Origin: Methylocystaceae bacterium | GTDB taxonomy: Bacteria; Pseudomonadota; Alphaproteobacteria; Rhizobiales; Beijerinckiaceae | NCBI GenBank assembly: GCA_003152255.1 | Contig: PLZT01000568.1 | Coordinates: 15,621 to 21,622 of the forward strand | Reading direction: 5' to 3' | Length of the DNA: 6,002 bases | In this document: piece by piece, positions 5,769-6,002 of the stretch | How the letters are laid out: each line of letters starts with the position of its first letter | Position numbering within the stretch: the stretch's first letter is position 1 | Notes under the pieces: model-generated | The model's input: only the letters and a program-made list of their open reading frames with translations | Database searches by the model: none | Told to the model about the DNA's origin: nothing | Translations under genes and position numbers: made by a program

Positions 5769-5798
5769 AAAAAAAAGCCCGGCCCAACGGCCGGGCTT
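5769..5798 (-). terminator. Rho-independent terminator of the convergent HdeA-like gene
   Basis: AAGCCCGGCC (5775-5784) pairs with GGCCGGGCTT (5789-5798) around a CAAC loop. Eight A on the plus strand (5769-5776) are the T-run when read leftwards, so it serves the minus-strand gene whose stop lies at 5806-5808, only seven bases away from the stem. Confidence 0.9.
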
Positions 5799-5805
5799 CT
5801 CTCGT

Positions 5806-6002
5806 TTAGCGGCCGACCTTCTCGCCCACTTTTAACAGCGTGTCTTTCGGGTGCTTCTTGCAATAGGCTTGAGCTTTGCTTGTGTTGCGCGCCACATAGC
5901 GCGAATCGACGGTGCTGAGATTTTTCGTCGCGCTGAGATAGCCCCTCAGCCAGTTGCCGACGAAAGCCTTCGTGTCGGCGTCGAATTCGGAGAACTGCTT
6001 GC
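5806..6002 (-). CDS. HdeA/HdeB-like periplasmic protein, C-terminal part (5' end outside window)
   Basis: Reading leftwards from the window edge gives 64 residues and a TAA stop. The sequence begins KQFSEFDADTKAFVGNWLRG, continues YLSATKNLSTVDSRYVARN and ends with AYCKKHPKDTLLKVGEKVGR. The pattern of a helical F..FVGNWLRGYLS segment followed by a single Cys in AYCKKHPKDTLL resembles HdeA/HdeB-family proteins of alphaproteobacteria. Those are small periplasmic proteins with two conserved cysteines forming a disulfide; the E. coli members are acid-activated chaperones. The first, split codon ends in GC, which fits TGC for the partner cysteine just before KQF, but this cannot be confirmed. The signal peptide and start lie outside. 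It converges on the porin gene, with back-to-back terminators between. Family call is from recalled resemblance; acid-stress function is inferred only. Confidence 0.65.
   Translation of the reverse strand, partial: KQFSEFDADTKAFVGNWLRGYLSATKNLSTVDSRYVARNTSKAQAYCKKHPKDTLLKVGEKVGR

Noticed and set aside
2325..6002. Search by eye for an att-type repeat of the tRNA-Val 3' end
   Set aside because: No second copy of the 3' end (for example GTTCGAGCCCGTCACCGCC) was seen downstream, so tRNA-targeted integration is not supported within this window.
1..6002. CRISPR arrays, insertion sequences, transposase genes, rRNA
   Set aside because: No regularly spaced repeats, transposase motifs, IS-type terminal inverted repeats or rRNA sequence were recognised.

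Overview
The window reads as chromosomal DNA of a GC-rich alphaproteobacterium, probably a Rhizobiales/Hyphomicrobiales member close to Methylocystis, Methylosinus or their relatives. The evidence is the lon - HU - tRNA-Val order, the Omp25-like porin with a DLPSRK/poly-proline/WTGFYAGLNIGG start, the HdeA-like fragment, and high GC with alphaproteobacterial coding style. The genus is a guess from family resemblance.

Positions 1-2400 are housekeeping. They hold the C-terminal two thirds of the ATP-dependent protease Lon with its terminator, a complete 93-residue HU protein with its terminator, and tRNA-Val(UAC) with an encoded CCA. From memory, nuoA often follows this block in Rhizobiales; here it does not, so the tRNA marks a junction with accessory DNA.

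Positions about 2401-4660 hold a compact plus-strand cassette that looks like one operon. A 26-bp imperfect palindrome is followed by a 15-codon leader ORF that overlaps (ATGA) the next gene. That gene encodes a 294-residue phage-type replication-initiator-like protein. Next come a 225-residue protein with a Tat-like signal sequence and a 122-residue CxxC-containing protein, both of unknown function. Starts have good Shine-Dalgarno sequences and gaps are small. A hairpin directly after the last stop and a weak terminator-like hairpin further on close the unit. No integrase, repressor or att repeat is visible, so this may be a piece of a larger prophage or island, or a domesticated remnant.

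The most notable signal is inside the initiator-like gene. Four direct and one inverted GTGAC words in 37 bp are followed at once by a 38-bp A/C-rich tract, exactly at the interdomain linker. This resembles the lambda O arrangement, where the replication origin lies inside the initiator gene.

Positions about 4660-6002 hold an outer-membrane beta-barrel protein with signal peptide, its terminator, an opposed terminator, and the 3' end of a convergent minus-strand gene that looks like an HdeA/HdeB-type periplasmic protein. These two look like ordinary cell-envelope genes and are not obviously linked to the cassette.
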